Below, piece after piece: positions 49,320-58,898 of a DNA stretch of 64,000 bases. The stretch is from contig NZ_FQZZ01000003.1 in NCBI RefSeq assembly GCF_900142185.1, positions 434,001 through 498,000 of the forward strand. The letters run 5' to 3'. This DNA comes from Lutimaribacter pacificus. GTDB lineage: Bacteria > Pseudomonadota > Alphaproteobacteria > Rhodobacterales > Rhodobacteraceae. Position numbers and translations under genes: made by a program. Position 1 is the first letter of the stretch. Each line of letters begins with the position of its first letter. The notes under the pieces are model-generated. The model was given only the letters and a program-made list of their open reading frames with translations, was not told the DNA's origin and ran no database searches.

Positions 49320-50518
49320 GCCGCGCCTCCGAAAATGCGTTCATGCAGCGGGTTGACCCCGATGCGATAGGACAGTTCCGCCGGGTCCTCGACATCCCAG
49401 ACCGCAAGGTCGGCGCGCAGCCCCGGCGCGATCATGCCGCAATCTTCCCGCCCCAGCGCGCGGGCGGCGTTGCGGGTGGTGCCGGCCAGCGCCTCGGTCG
49501 GCGTCAGGCCGAACAGCGTGCAGGCCATGTTCATCGCCAGCAGGACCGAGCCCATCGGCGACGACCCGGGGTTCCAGTCGGTCGCCACCGCCATCGGCAC
49601 GCCATGGTCGCGAAACCCATCGACCGGCGGCTTTCGCGTTTCATGCAACGTATAGAACGCCCCCGGCAGCAGCACCGCGACGCTGCCCGCCCCGGCCATC
49701 GCCCGCACATCCGCCTCGCCGGCATATTCCACGTGATCGACCGACAACGCCCCGTGCCGTGCCGCAAGGATCGTTCCGCCGAGATTGGACAGCTGGTCGG
49801 AATGCAGCCTGACCGGCAGGCCCAGCGCCCGCGCCCTGTCGAAGACGCGGCCGATCTGGCCGGGGGTAAAGGCGATCCCCTCGCAGAACCCGTCGACCGC
49901 ATCGACCAGCCCCTGCCCGTGCGCGGCGTCGAGCGCGGGCAGGCAGACGGTGTCGATATAGGTGTCGGCATCCATGCCCGCGGGCACCGCGTGCGCCCCC
50001 AGGAACGAGGTGACGACCCGCACCGGCCGCCGCGTGGCGATCGCACGCGCGACGCGCAGCATCTTGAGTTCGGTCTCGATATCCAGCCCGTAGCCCGACT
50101 TGACCTCGATCAGCGCGACACCCTCGGCGATCAGCGCATCGGCGCGGCGCAGGGCCTGCTCCAGCAGCGTGGCCTCGGGCGTGTCGCGCGTGGCCTGGAC
50201 GGTGGAAACGATGCCACCGCCCGCGCGGGCGATCTCTTCGTAGCTGGCCCCTTCCAGCCGCATCCCGAATTCGCGGGCGCGGTTGCCGCCGTGAACCAGA
50301 TGGGTGTGGCAATCAATCAGCGCGGGCGTGACCAGCCGCCCGCCAAAGCCGGTGCGCGGGATATCCCGGCACGCGTCGGGCAGCGCGCGCATCGGCCCGA
50401 CCCAGCGGATCGTCCCGCCCCCGGTGACGATCCCGGCATCCCGGATCAGGCCGCAGCCATCGGCCCCGTCCGCCATCGTCGCCACGGTCACATCGGTGAT
50501 GAGTTGCCCGCCGGACAT
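49316..50518 (-). CDS. hutI: Imidazolonepropionase
   Basis: A 400-residue amidohydrolase-fold enzyme giving formiminoglutamate. Metal ligands appear in [14 protein letters not shown] (about 68-81), HSDQLSN and [10 protein letters not shown]. It is first in the minus-strand hut operon and diverges from hutF across a 71-base gap with a likely HutC operator. Confidence 0.96.
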   Translation of the reverse strand: MSGGQLITDVTVATMADGADGCGLIRDAGIVTGGGTIRWVGPMRALPDACRDIPRTGFGGRLVTPALIDCHTHLVHGGNRAREFGMRLEGASYEEIARAGGGIVSTVQATRDTPEATLLEQALRRADALIAEGVALIEVKSGYGLDIETELKMLRVARAIATRRPVRVVTSFLGAHAVPAGMDADTYIDTVCLPALDAAHGQGLVDAVDGFCEGIAFTPGQIGRVFDRARALGLPVRLHSDQLSNLGGTILAARHGALSVDHVEYAGEADVRAMAGAGSVAVLLPGAFYTLHETRKPPVDGFRDHGVPMAVATDWNPGSSPMGSVLLAMNMACTLFGLTPTEALAGTTRNAARALGREDCGMIAPGLRADLAVWDVEDPAELSYRIGVNPLHERIFGGAA

Positions 50519-50527
50519 GCCGCCCCC

Positions 50528-50576
50528 TTGTTTTAAGACATTCTTATTCGTAATATGTAGCTACTTAATATGTCAA
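50528..50576. promoter_or_regulatory. hut divergent promoters with HutC-type operator
   Basis: TAATATGTAGCTACTTAATA (50551-50570) is a 20-bp palindrome with two mismatched pairs and a perfect GTAGCTAC centre. It overlaps the -10 (TAATAT, 50551-50556) of a plus-strand promoter whose -35 is TTGTTT (50528-50533, spacer 17). It also abuts a minus-strand -35 TTGACA (complement of 50571-50576) facing hutI. A repressor here would block both sides; HutC, encoded at 51957, is the candidate. Confidence 0.72.
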
Positions 50577-50589
50577 CTCGGATCACCCG

Positions 50590-51957
50590 ATGAAGAAAAT
50601 CCATGCCCGGCAGGCGCTTACTGAAAACGGCTGGCAGGCGAATGTCACCATCGGCATCGACGATGCCGGTCGAATCGCCGAAATCGGAACGGGGCCCGCC
50701 CCCGCGCATCCTGCGCATGACCTGATCCTGCCCGCGCCGCTGAACCTGCACTCGCACGCGTTTCAGCGCGCGATGGCAGGCCTGACCGAAACCCGCGGCG
50801 CCGATCCGAGGGACAGTTTCTGGACCTGGCGCAGGCTCATGTACCGATTTCTCGACCGGCTGACGCCCGACCATGTGCAGGCCATCGCATCGCTGGTGTT
50901 CATGGAAATGCTCGAGGCCGGCTATGGCGCGGTGGCCGAGTTCCACTATCTCCATCACGACATGGGCGGCACCCCTTACGCCAATATCGCCGAGATGGCG
51001 GACCGTATCACCGCCGCCGCGAACGCGGCCGGGATCGGCCTCACGCTGCTGCCGGTGCTTTATACCCACGGCGGTTGCGACGGGCGGCCGCTGGCCGGCG
51101 GGCAGCGACGGTTCGGAACCGACCCGGCAGCGTTCGCGCGGCTGCACGAGGCCGCGGCCCGGCTGATCGCGGCGGCCGGGGCCGATTACGCCCTGGGCGT
51201 CGCGCCGCATTCGCTGCGCGCGGTGACGCCCGAGGGGCTGACCGCGGCCGTCGGCCTTGCGCAAGGCGGCCCGGTGCACATGCACCTTGCCGAACAGGTC
51301 GCCGAGGTCGAAGAGGTGCAGGCCCACCTGGGCGCGCGGCCTGCCGAGTGGCTTTTGGCCAACCAGCCGGTGGATGACCACTGGTGCCTGATCCACTGCA
51401 CGCAGATGACCGCGCCCGAGACACGCGCCCTTGCCGCGACCGGCGCGGTGGCAGGGCTGTGCCCGATCACGGAATCGAGCCTTGGCGACGGTATCTTCGA
51501 CGCCACCGGCTTTGTCGCGGCGGGCGGTCGGTTCGGCATCGGGTCCGACAGCAATATCCATATCTCGCTGTTCCACGAGCTTGCGACGCTCGAATATTCG
51601 CAACGGCTGCGCGATCGCAGCCGCGCGGCGCTGGCGAACCCGGCGCAATCGACCGGGCGCGTGCTGTTCGACAACGCCGCCCACGCCGGGGCGGCCGCAG
51701 GCGGCCGGGCGTCGGGGCGGATCGCGGTGGGGCAATGGGCCGACCTGATCGGCATCGCAACCGACAATCCCTGGCTGTGCAACCGGCAGGGCGACACGGT
51801 TCTCGACAGCCTGGTCTTCACCGGGCGCGGGCAGGAGTGCATCACCGATGTCTGGAGCGCGGGCCGCCATGTCGTGCGCGACGGTCGCCATTTCGCCCGC
51901 GATGCGATAACCCGCGATTTCATGGCTGTCATTCGGGAACTCGGGCAGGATATCTGA
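50590..51957 (+). CDS. hutF: Formimidoylglutamate deiminase
   Basis: A 455-residue amidohydrolase-fold enzyme that converts N-formiminoglutamate to N-formylglutamate and ammonia. Metal-site LNLHSHAFQRAM (about residues 52-63), HLAEQ, HCTQM and GSDSNIHIS are all present. With HutG it forms the five-step branch, in place of a direct formiminoglutamase. Its stop shares one base with the hutC start. Confidence 0.95.
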   Translation: MKKIHARQALTENGWQANVTIGIDDAGRIAEIGTGPAPAHPAHDLILPAPLNLHSHAFQRAMAGLTETRGADPRDSFWTWRRLMYRFLDRLTPDHVQAIASLVFMEMLEAGYGAVAEFHYLHHDMGGTPYANIAEMADRITAAANAAGIGLTLLPVLYTHGGCDGRPLAGGQRRFGTDPAAFARLHEAAARLIAAAGADYALGVAPHSLRAVTPEGLTAAVGLAQGGPVHMHLAEQVAEVEEVQAHLGARPAEWLLANQPVDDHWCLIHCTQMTAPETRALAATGAVAGLCPITESSLGDGIFDATGFVAAGGRFGIGSDSNIHISLFHELATLEYSQRLRDRSRAALANPAQSTGRVLFDNAAHAGAAAGGRASGRIAVGQWADLIGIATDNPWLCNRQGDTVLDSLVFTGRGQECITDVWSAGRHVVRDGRHFARDAITRDFMAVIRELGQDI

Positions 51958-52655
51958 TGTCGGACACGCGGCTTGGCTGGAAGGATGTGCGGGACAGGAT
52001 TCACCGGATGATCCTGACCGGCCGCTACGGCCCCGGCGACAAGCTGCCGCGCGACGCCGATATCGCCGAGGAACTGAACTGCGCCCGCTCGACCGTGCAG
52101 CGCGCGATGCAGGACCTGTCCGACAGCGGCCTGGTCGAGCGCCGCCGCAAGGGCGGCACCCGCGTCCGGCCCGACCCGGTGACGCGGGCGACGTTCGACA
52201 TCTCGATCACCCGCCACGAGGTCGAACAGACCGGCGCCGCCTATGGCTATCAGCTGATCGGCGCCACGCAGGAGGTGCCGCCGCGCGGCGTGCAGGCGGT
52301 GTTCGGCCAGAAGATCGCGCAGCCCATGCTGCGGGTTCAGGCGCTGCACCTGGCCGACGCCCGGCCCTATATCCTCGAGGATCGCTGGATCTGCCTGCAA
52401 ACCTCGCCCGAGATCCTGTCGCTGGACCTGACGGGGATCAGCGCGAATGAATGGCTGGTCCTGAACAAGCCCTATGACCGGCTCGACATGCGGTTCTACG
52501 CCGAAAACGCCGATCCCGCGCGCGCCGGGCTGCTGGGCACCGCGCCGGGCGAGGCGCTGCTGGTGATCGAACGCACCACCTGGATCGGCGATGCGCCGAT
52601 CACCACGGTCAAGGCCAGCACGGCCCCGGGATACCGGCTGCGCAGCCAGTCCTGA
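51957..52655 (+). CDS. hutC: HutC, GntR-family repressor of histidine utilisation
   Basis: A 232-residue regulator: winged helix (about 5-70; KLPRDADIAEELNCARSTVQRAMQDLSDSGLVERR) and a UTRA ligand domain (about 90-230) with PYILEDRWI. Urocanate is the usual inducer of HutC. Its start overlaps the hutF stop by one base. It probably binds the palindrome at 50551-50570 and so controls both hut operons and itself. Confidence 0.93.
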   Translation: MSDTRLGWKDVRDRIHRMILTGRYGPGDKLPRDADIAEELNCARSTVQRAMQDLSDSGLVERRRKGGTRVRPDPVTRATFDISITRHEVEQTGAAYGYQLIGATQEVPPRGVQAVFGQKIAQPMLRVQALHLADARPYILEDRWICLQTSPEILSLDLTGISANEWLVLNKPYDRLDMRFYAENADPARAGLLGTAPGEALLVIERTTWIGDAPITTVKASTAPGYRLRSQS

Positions 52656-52685
52656 ACGCGCACCGGGCGGTCCGGGCGCGTTTTT
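52655..52685 (+). terminator. Rho-independent terminator of hutF-hutC
   Basis: Outer stem AACGCGC/GCGCGTT and inner stem CCGG/CCGG are followed by TTTTT, beginning at the last base of the hutC stop. The remaining gap to 52884 shows no gene; CATAAT at 52847-52852 might be a -10, but no -35 fits. Confidence 0.82.
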
Positions 52686-52883
52686 CCGGCCGCGATTCCG
52701 AAACCCGCGTTTCGGCATGGCCGTGGGCCGGGGCCGATCTTTTCGATCATCGCCACCCCGGGACGATAGCGTTCCGGCAATGCGCGCGATGCGGCACCAA
52801 CCTCCTTATTTTCCTGACCCCATGGCGTAACGCCCGTCCAGCACTTCATAATTCGGTACGGCAATCGAAACGAGAGCGCAGCA

Positions 52884-53816
52884 ATGATCCACCTCCCACC
52901 CCTTGTCCAACGCGACCGGCGTCGGGGCGTCGTTCCGGGTACGATCACCCGCACGGCCAATGCCGGGCGGGCGGCGCATCATGCACCGGCCCGCGGGATG
53001 CTGGCACGGATCGCCGCCCTGTTCCGCCCGCAGGCCCAGACCGTGCCGGGTCTCTCAACCCGCGCACCGCGCCGGGGGCAGGTCGCCTTCGTCGGCGCAG
53101 GTCCGGGCGACCCCGAGCTTCTGACGCTCAGGGCGCACAGGGAATTGCAGGAGGCCGATGTCGTGATCCATGACCGGCTGGTATCAAACGGGGTGCTTGC
53201 GCTGTGCCATCCGGGGGCGGCGATGATCCCCGTGGGCAAGCAGGGTTTCGGCCCCTCGGTGCCGCAGGACGAGATCAACGCGCTGATCCTCGGGCACGCG
53301 CAGGGCGGCGCGCGGGTCGTGCGGCTGAAAGGCGGCGATCCAACGGTGTTCGGGCGTCTTGACGAGGAAATCGCCGCGCTGGAACCCGCCGGCATCGACT
53401 GGCACATCGTTCCGGGCATCACCGCGGCCTCGGCCAGCGCCGCCGCCATCGGCCAGAGCCTGACCCAGAGGCAGCGCAACCGCGACATCCGCTTCATGAC
53501 CGGCCACGACATGAAGGGCTTTGCCGAACATGACTGGGCCATGGTCGCACGCCCGGGCGAGGTGACGGCGGTCTACATGGGCAAGCGCGCGGCCCGGTTC
53601 ATCCAGGGCCGGATGCTGATGCACGGCGCCAGCCCGGCAACCCCCGTGACCATTGTCGAGAATGCCTCGCTCCCCGATCAGCGCATCCTGTCGACCACGC
53701 TGGCGCGACTGGCGGCGGACGTGGCGGCGGCCGGGCTGGACGGGCCGGCACTGACATTCCTGGGCCTCGCGCCGCGCGCGGCACAGGCAGAACTTCGCAA
53801 GGAGGCGGTTCAATGA
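52884..53816 (+). CDS. Uroporphyrinogen-III C-methyltransferase, CysG C-terminal half only
   Basis: A 310-residue SUMT: VAFVGAGPGDPELLTLRA (about 67-84), VPQDEIN, VVRLKGGDPTVFGR and GITAASASAAAIG. In the typical siroheme synthase CysG this domain follows a dehydrogenase/ferrochelatase domain of about 200 residues. Here only about 65 Arg- and Ala-rich residues precede it, with no GxGxxA nucleotide fold. ATG 52998 is an in-frame alternative that would remove half of this tail. It overlaps the DUF2849 gene by four bases, so it provides precorrin-2 for the siroheme of CysI. Confidence 0.9.
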   Translation: MIHLPPLVQRDRRRGVVPGTITRTANAGRAAHHAPARGMLARIAALFRPQAQTVPGLSTRAPRRGQVAFVGAGPGDPELLTLRAHRELQEADVVIHDRLVSNGVLALCHPGAAMIPVGKQGFGPSVPQDEINALILGHAQGGARVVRLKGGDPTVFGRLDEEIAALEPAGIDWHIVPGITAASASAAAIGQSLTQRQRNRDIRFMTGHDMKGFAEHDWAMVARPGEVTAVYMGKRAARFIQGRMLMHGASPATPVTIVENASLPDQRILSTTLARLAADVAAAGLDGPALTFLGLAPRAAQAELRKEAVQ

Positions 53817-54118
53817 AAAACCAGGTCATCACCGCAAACGCCCTGATCGAGGGCGATGTCGTCTATCTCGCCCCCTCGGGCCAGTGGGTGCGCCACCTGT
53901 CGGACGCGCAGGTCTTTACCGACGACGCGGAGGCGGACGCAGCCCTGCACGTGGCCGCCGCGCGCAGTAACGAGGCGGTCGGCGCCTACCTCATCACCGT
54001 CACGCTGCAGGACGGCATCCCCGGCCCGACGCATTTCCGCGAGGCGTTTCGCCTGCGCGGCCCGTCCAACCGGTTTCACGGCAAGCAGGCCGAACATGTG
54101 GATCTGAACGATGTATGA
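53813..54118 (+). CDS. DUF2849 family protein
   Basis: A 101-residue soluble protein of the DUF2849 family, known mainly from sulfite-reductase operons of alphaproteobacteria. Conserved stretches: GDVVYLAPSGQWV, and GPTHFREAFRLRGPSNRF at the C-terminus. Function unknown. It overlaps the SUMT by four bases and cysI by eight. Confidence 0.87.
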   Translation: MKNQVITANALIEGDVVYLAPSGQWVRHLSDAQVFTDDAEADAALHVAAARSNEAVGAYLITVTLQDGIPGPTHFREAFRLRGPSNRFHGKQAEHVDLNDV

Positions 54119-55778
54119 CTACAACGCATTCGACCGCGCCTTCCTGAAAGAGCGCAACAGCCAGTTCCGCGCGCAGGTCGCGCGCCGCATCTCGGGCGAG
54201 CTGACCGAGGACGAGTTCAAGCCGCTGCGGCTGATGAACGGCGTCTACCTGCAGCTGCACGCCTACATGTTGCGGGTGGCCATCCCCTACGGCACGCTGA
54301 ACAGCGCCCAGATGCGCAAGCTGGCCGAGCTGGCAACCCGCTGGGACAAGGGCTATGGCCATTTCACCACGCGCCAGAACATCCAGTATAACTGGCCGAA
54401 ACTCAGCGACATCCCCGACATGCTCGACTCGCTGGGCGAGGTCGGACTGCACGCGATCCAGACCTCGGGCAACACCATCCGCAACGTCACCGCCGACCAT
54501 TTCGCCGGTGCCGCCGCGGACGAGCTGGCCGACCCCCGCCCCGTGGCCGAACTGATCCGGCAATGGAGCACCGACCACCCCGAATTCCAGTTCATGCCGC
54601 GCAAGTTCAAGATCGCGATCACCGGCAGCCCGAACGACCGCGCCGTCACGCGCGCGCACGATATCGGCCTGCGCATGGTGGAGCGCGATGGCGAAACCGG
54701 GTTCGAGGTGCTGGTCGGCGGCGGGCTGGGGCGCACGCCGATGATCGGCAAGGTGATCGAGGAGTTCCTGCCCAGGGCCGACCTCCTGCCCTATCTCGAG
54801 GCGATCGTATCGGTCTGGAACCAGATCGGGCGCCGCGACAACAAGTACAAGGCGCGCATCAAGATCACCGTGCACGAACACGGGATCGACGAGATCCGCC
54901 GCCTCGTGCGTGCGCGCTTCGCCGCGCTGCGCGGCGAGTTCAGCGGCATCGACCAGCAGCTCTTGGCGGAGATCGAGGCGCAGTTCGCTCCGCCCGCGTT
55001 CCGGCAGGCCGGTACGGACGGCTACGAAGCCGCGCGCAAGGCCGATCCGCTGTTCCGGTCCTGGAGCGATACGAACCTGACCCCGCACCGCGCCGAGGGC
55101 TACGCGATCGTCAGCGTGTCGCTGAAGAAACACGGCGCGACGCCGGGCGACGCCTCGGCCGCGCAGATGCGCGTTCTGGCCGACCTGGCCGAGCGTTACG
55201 GCCATGACGAGCTGCGTATCAGCCACGAACAGAACGTGATCCTGCCGCATGTGCATAAATCAGACCTGCCGGCGCTTTTTGCCGCGCTGCGCGAGGCGGA
55301 CCTGGCGACCGCCAATATCGGGTTGGCCTCGGATATCATCGCCTGCCCCGGCATGGATTACTGCGCGCTTGCCACGGCACGGTCGATCCCGATCGCACAG
55401 CAGATCGCCCAACGGGTCGACGCGCTGAAGATCGAGCATGACCTCGGCGCGCTGAAGATCAAGATCTCGGGCTGCATCAACGCCTGCGGGCATCACCATG
55501 TCGGGCATATCGGCATTCTCGGGCTCGACCGGGCGGGGGTGGAAAACTACCAGATCACCCTTGGCGGCGACCATACCGAAACCGCCGCGCTCGGCACGCG
55601 GACCGGGCCGGGATTTTCCTATGACGAGATCGTGCCCGCCATCGAACGGCTGATGCTGGCCTATCTGGGGCTGCGGCTGACCGATGACGAGCCATTCGCC
55701 GAAACCTATCGCCGCGTCGGCCTCGGGCCGTTCAAGGCGGCGCTTTACGAGGAGGCACAGGCATATGCTGCAGAGTGA
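54111..55778 (+). CDS. cysI: Sulfite reductase hemoprotein (nitrite/sulfite reductase family)
   Basis: A 555-residue siroheme and [4Fe-4S] enzyme reducing sulfite to sulfide. The cluster ligands are CPGMDYC (C-x5-C) and CINAC (C-x3-C, in ISGCINACGHHHVGHIG). RKFKIAITGSPNDR and the early HFTTRQNIQYNW are family motifs. It lies between DUF2849 and cysH, which fixes sulfite, not nitrite, as the likely substrate. No flavoprotein partner (cysJ) is next to it, so ferredoxin or another donor is likely. Confidence 0.94.
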   Translation: MYDYNAFDRAFLKERNSQFRAQVARRISGELTEDEFKPLRLMNGVYLQLHAYMLRVAIPYGTLNSAQMRKLAELATRWDKGYGHFTTRQNIQYNWPKLSDIPDMLDSLGEVGLHAIQTSGNTIRNVTADHFAGAAADELADPRPVAELIRQWSTDHPEFQFMPRKFKIAITGSPNDRAVTRAHDIGLRMVERDGETGFEVLVGGGLGRTPMIGKVIEEFLPRADLLPYLEAIVSVWNQIGRRDNKYKARIKITVHEHGIDEIRRLVRARFAALRGEFSGIDQQLLAEIEAQFAPPAFRQAGTDGYEAARKADPLFRSWSDTNLTPHRAEGYAIVSVSLKKHGATPGDASAAQMRVLADLAERYGHDELRISHEQNVILPHVHKSDLPALFAALREADLATANIGLASDIIACPGMDYCALATARSIPIAQQIAQRVDALKIEHDLGALKIKISGCINACGHHHVGHIGILGLDRAGVENYQITLGGDHTETAALGTRTGPGFSYDEIVPAIERLMLAYLGLRLTDDEPFAETYRRVGLGPFKAALYEEAQAYAAE

Positions 55779-56487
55779 TCTGGCCGAACGCACCATGCTG
55801 CTGAACACGCGCTTTGCCAGCGCGCAGGCGCACAGCCTGCTCGAGGCGGCGCTGCTGGACAGGCAGTTCGGCAGGGTGGCGCTGGTATCGAGCTTCGGCG
55901 TCGAGGCCGCGGTTCTGCTGCACATGGTGGCGGATATCGACCCGCGCACGCCGGTCCTGTTCATCGACACCGAGATGCTGTTCGAAGAAACCCTGACCTA
56001 CCAGCGCGACCTCAGCGCCCGGCTGGGGCTTTCCGACGTGCGCGTCCTGCGCGCCGATCCCTCGGACGTGGCGACAGCCGATCCGCGCGGCCTTCTGCAC
56101 CAGAGCGATCCCGACACCTGCTGCGCCCTGCGCAAGACCGTGCCCTTGCAAAACGCCCTCAAAGGGTTCGACGCCTGGATCAGCGGGCGCAAACGCTATC
56201 AGGGCGGCAAGCGCGAGGCATTGCAGCTTTTCGAGGCCGAAACCGGAACCGGGCGCGTCAAGCTCAATCCGCTGGCCAACTGGACCGGCGGCGACATGCA
56301 GGCCTACATGAACCTGCACGACCTGCCCCGGCACCCGCTGGTGGCGCGCGGCTATGGATCGGTCGGTTGCGCCCCCTGCACCGTGCCCGCCGAGGGCCGC
56401 GAGGGGCGCTGGAAGGGGCGTGAGAAAACCGAATGCGGCATTCACTTCGAAAACGGCCGGATGGTGAAAACAGGGGCAATCGCATGA
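55765..56487 (+). CDS. cysH: Adenylyl-sulfate reductase, thioredoxin type
   Basis: A 240-residue reductase of the PAPS/APS family. It has both Cys pairs for a [4Fe-4S] cluster (C119, C120 and C202, C205), so it is the APS-using type. The catalytic Cys is C224 in ECGIHF. The start is the ATG at 55765 behind GGAGG, 14 bases inside cysI. It supplies sulfite for the upstream sulfite reductase. Confidence 0.93.
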   Translation: MLQSDLAERTMLLNTRFASAQAHSLLEAALLDRQFGRVALVSSFGVEAAVLLHMVADIDPRTPVLFIDTEMLFEETLTYQRDLSARLGLSDVRVLRADPSDVATADPRGLLHQSDPDTCCALRKTVPLQNALKGFDAWISGRKRYQGGKREALQLFEAETGTGRVKLNPLANWTGGDMQAYMNLHDLPRHPLVARGYGSVGCAPCTVPAEGREGRWKGREKTECGIHFENGRMVKTGAIA

Positions 56488-56897
56488 GCGTTCTTATTCG
56501 TGACGGCGGCTTTGTCGCCGAGGACTGGGCATACGGGTTCACCGACGACCGCGATGCGGCCGGCGGCGAAACCGGGCCGGGGCTCGACCTGGCCAGCGAT
56601 GCCGAGATGTCCGATTTGCAGGCCCTTCTGCCGCGGCTGCGCATGATCCGCGTCGTGTTCGACGGTTTCTCGGATGGGCGGGTGTTCACCGTCGCGCGGC
56701 AATTGCGGCTGATGGGCTATGCCGGTCGCCTGCGGCTGGCCGGGCCGCTTCTGGCCGACCAGTACGCCATGGCGCGGCGCGTCGGCTTCGACGAGGTCGA
56801 GGTAAGCGACGCGCATGCCGAACGCCAGGGCGAGGCAAGCTGGCGCTTCCGCGCGGCGTGGCAGGCCCATGACTACCAGGCACGCCTGCGCGGATAA
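56484..56897 (+). CDS. DUF934 family protein
   Basis: A 137-residue protein of the DUF934 family, found beside sulfite reductase genes. Conserved: MIRVVFDGFSDGRVFTVARQLR and LLADQYAMARRVGFDEVEVS. It probably acts as an accessory in sulfite or nitrite reduction; the biochemistry is unknown. It overlaps cysH by four bases and ends the operon. A ferredoxin-NADP reductase gene often found next in relatives is not here. Confidence 0.88.
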   Translation: MSVLIRDGGFVAEDWAYGFTDDRDAAGGETGPGLDLASDAEMSDLQALLPRLRMIRVVFDGFSDGRVFTVARQLRLMGYAGRLRLAGPLLADQYAMARRVGFDEVEVSDAHAERQGEASWRFRAAWQAHDYQARLRG

Positions 56898-56918
56898 GGC
56901 CGCGCAGGCCGGCAGGCG

Positions 56919-56934
56919 CCGCCGCTGTCGGCGG
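56919..56934 (+). terminator. Possible terminator after the sulfite-reduction operon
   Basis: CCGCCG-CTGT-CGGCGG forms a 6-bp stem 22 bases after the DUF934 stop, with TTTT only after a further nine bases. Weak. Confidence 0.35.
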
Positions 56935-57005
56935 TCACGGGTTTTGTCCGGGCGGGCATAACCCGGGGGCGGATATGCGGAGGAAGCCGCCGGTCTAACG
57001 TCCCC

Positions 57006-57166
57006 CAGCCCGGAACAGCCGCGAAGCGGCCCGGGCATCGCACGGCCGCCCCCGGCCGGGCGATTGGCTGCCGCAGGCACTCCGCTTTAAGGAAGGAAGT
57101 GACGGCACGATAAAATGCCAGTCACAAATGTCGGATCGCCCGACCGCGGCCCTGCGATGCCCTCTG
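57006..57166 (-). repeat. Dispersed palindromic repeat, copy B
   Basis: A 147-base core (57006-57152) is the reverse complement of the repeat at 14636-14782 with scattered substitutions, and similarity fades by about 57166. The end at 57006-57043 can form a hairpin and matches 28784-28821. The element occupies part of the 597-base gap between DUF934 and the peptidoglycan-binding gene. The rest of that gap holds no convincing gene; TATAGT at 57444-57449 may be a -10 for the next gene. Confidence 0.82.
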
Positions 57167-57494
57167 TTGCACTCGACCTGAAATATCGGCCCAAGCCTCC
57201 AGGCAGACCTTTTGGTTTTCACGAAGCGGCGCAGGCGATGGGGCGCAGCGGCACCCGGAAAGGCAATGCCGCCGACTATCGGCACCCGCGCCGGAACCGG
57301 CAGCGAATCGCCATTCCGAACCCGTGCGGATTGTGCCCGGGAATGCCGCATTCGCTGCCGAACATGCCTGATCGCAAGGGATTTTCCCCGGATTCCCCCG
57401 CCGATCACAAACTTTGTAACGGGATTTTCCGCACATGATCCGCTATAGTCGGGTCAGTGTTAGGAATTTCACTTGATAGATGGGGGACGTCATT

Positions 57495-58868
57495 ATGTCC
57501 AAGAAAGTTTTGAATTCGACCATCGGCGCGGCGATCGCCACCGGTCTTGCGCTGGCGACACCGGCACCGGCCGTGGCAAGCGACCTGGGCAAGGCCCTGA
57601 TCGGCGGCATCATCCTGTGCGGCATGACCAATTGCGCGAACCAGAACAAAACCCGCCGGAGCAGCGGCGGCGGCGGCAGCCGCCCGGCCCCCCGGGTCAA
57701 CGAAACGGTGCGCACCGACCAGCAGGCGCTGAATTACTTTGGCTACAACGTCGGCACCGCCGATGGCGTGAGCGGCCAGAAGACGCGCAACGGCATCAGC
57801 CAGTACCAGTCCTACATGGGCTACCCGGTGACCGGGCGACTTGACGATGCGCAGCGCGCCAACCTGCACAACGCCTATGCCTGGGCGCAATCCGGGCGCG
57901 GCGCGGCCTATGCCGGCATCAACGGCCCCGAACTGCTGCGCGCCTACGGGTCCGAAGCGCGCGGCGGCAATTATTGCCAGGAAACCGGCCGCTGCCAGTA
58001 TTACGGCAACAACCACGGCAACAATTACGCCAACAACCAGGGGACGTATGGCAACGGCAACATGCCCAATATCTACGACGCCAACACGCCCAACGCGGTG
58101 CCGCCCACCAACAGGGTCGTGACGCCGGTTTCCGCGCCCACCACCCAGGCGCCCAACCTGCCCTCGTTCGGGGCGGTGGAGGATGCGGGCGCCTCCAAAT
58201 CCATGGCCGGGTTCTGCCAGAATGTCGGCTTCCTGACCTCGGCGAATGGCGGCCGTATCTCCGATCCCGGGGCAATCTCGGACCCGTCCCATGCGCTTGA
58301 CGAGCAGTTCTGCGGTGCCCGCGACTATGCCATCGCGGCGACCGAGCAAAAGGTCTCGTCCGCGGGGATCAGCGACGCCCAGCTTGACGAGGCCTGCGGC
58401 CAGGTCGTCGCGCTGATGGAACAGCAGATCGGCGCGCTCGACACGCAATCGCCGGACGATGTCACCATCTCGGCCGGGCAGCTTGCCCAGTCGGCGGGCT
58501 GGCAGAAGGACGTCATGCTGCAAACCGGCGAAATCTGCCTTGGCTACGGCTACCGCACCGATGACGCGCATATGGTGCTGGCCTCGTCGATGCTGCTGGT
58601 CGGCGCCGGCAGCACCCCCTATTCCGAGGTGTTCGGCCACCACAAGCGCCTCGGCTTCGGCACCTCCAGCGATCTCGACCGCGCGAATGCCTGGTACGGC
58701 AACACCTTCGCCGCGCTCGAACAGGGGGCGACCCCGGCCTTCCTGCCGGCCCAGAGCGCGCAGCGCGTGACGATCATGCGCGCGGCCTTGGGCTCGGGCG
58801 CGGCCGCGTCGACCGCCGACGCCGGTGCGGCACCCTCCCTGCCGGCCTTCAATCTCAACAAGAACTGA
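57495..58868 (+). CDS. Exported peptidoglycan-binding-domain protein of unknown function
   Basis: A 457-residue protein with a signal peptide cleaved near residue 29 (AVASD). A PG_binding_1-like domain (about 68-125; QQALNYFGYNVGTADGVSGQKTRNGISQYQ) is followed by a low-complexity Asn/Gly/Tyr-rich linker (about 160-190) and a C-terminal helical domain of about 240 residues with paired Cys (GFCQNVGF, QFCGARDY, DEACGQV, GEICLGYGY). I do not recognise the C-terminal domain. The start is the ATG at 57495 behind GGGGGA. It converges with the CHAT gene across a terminator. Confidence 0.85.
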   Translation: MSKKVLNSTIGAAIATGLALATPAPAVASDLGKALIGGIILCGMTNCANQNKTRRSSGGGGSRPAPRVNETVRTDQQALNYFGYNVGTADGVSGQKTRNGISQYQSYMGYPVTGRLDDAQRANLHNAYAWAQSGRGAAYAGINGPELLRAYGSEARGGNYCQETGRCQYYGNNHGNNYANNQGTYGNGNMPNIYDANTPNAVPPTNRVVTPVSAPTTQAPNLPSFGAVEDAGASKSMAGFCQNVGFLTSANGGRISDPGAISDPSHALDEQFCGARDYAIAATEQKVSSAGISDAQLDEACGQVVALMEQQIGALDTQSPDDVTISAGQLAQSAGWQKDVMLQTGEICLGYGYRTDDAHMVLASSMLLVGAGSTPYSEVFGHHKRLGFGTSSDLDRANAWYGNTFAALEQGATPAFLPAQSAQRVTIMRAALGSGAAASTADAGAAPSLPAFNLNKN

Positions 58869-58898
58869 GGCCACGGCCCCCATCCGAGACCCGACGCA

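Noticed and set aside
56898-57494. Small genes in the 597-base gap
   Set aside because: Open frames here are short, Arg/Pro-rich, cross the repeat and have no ribosome site.
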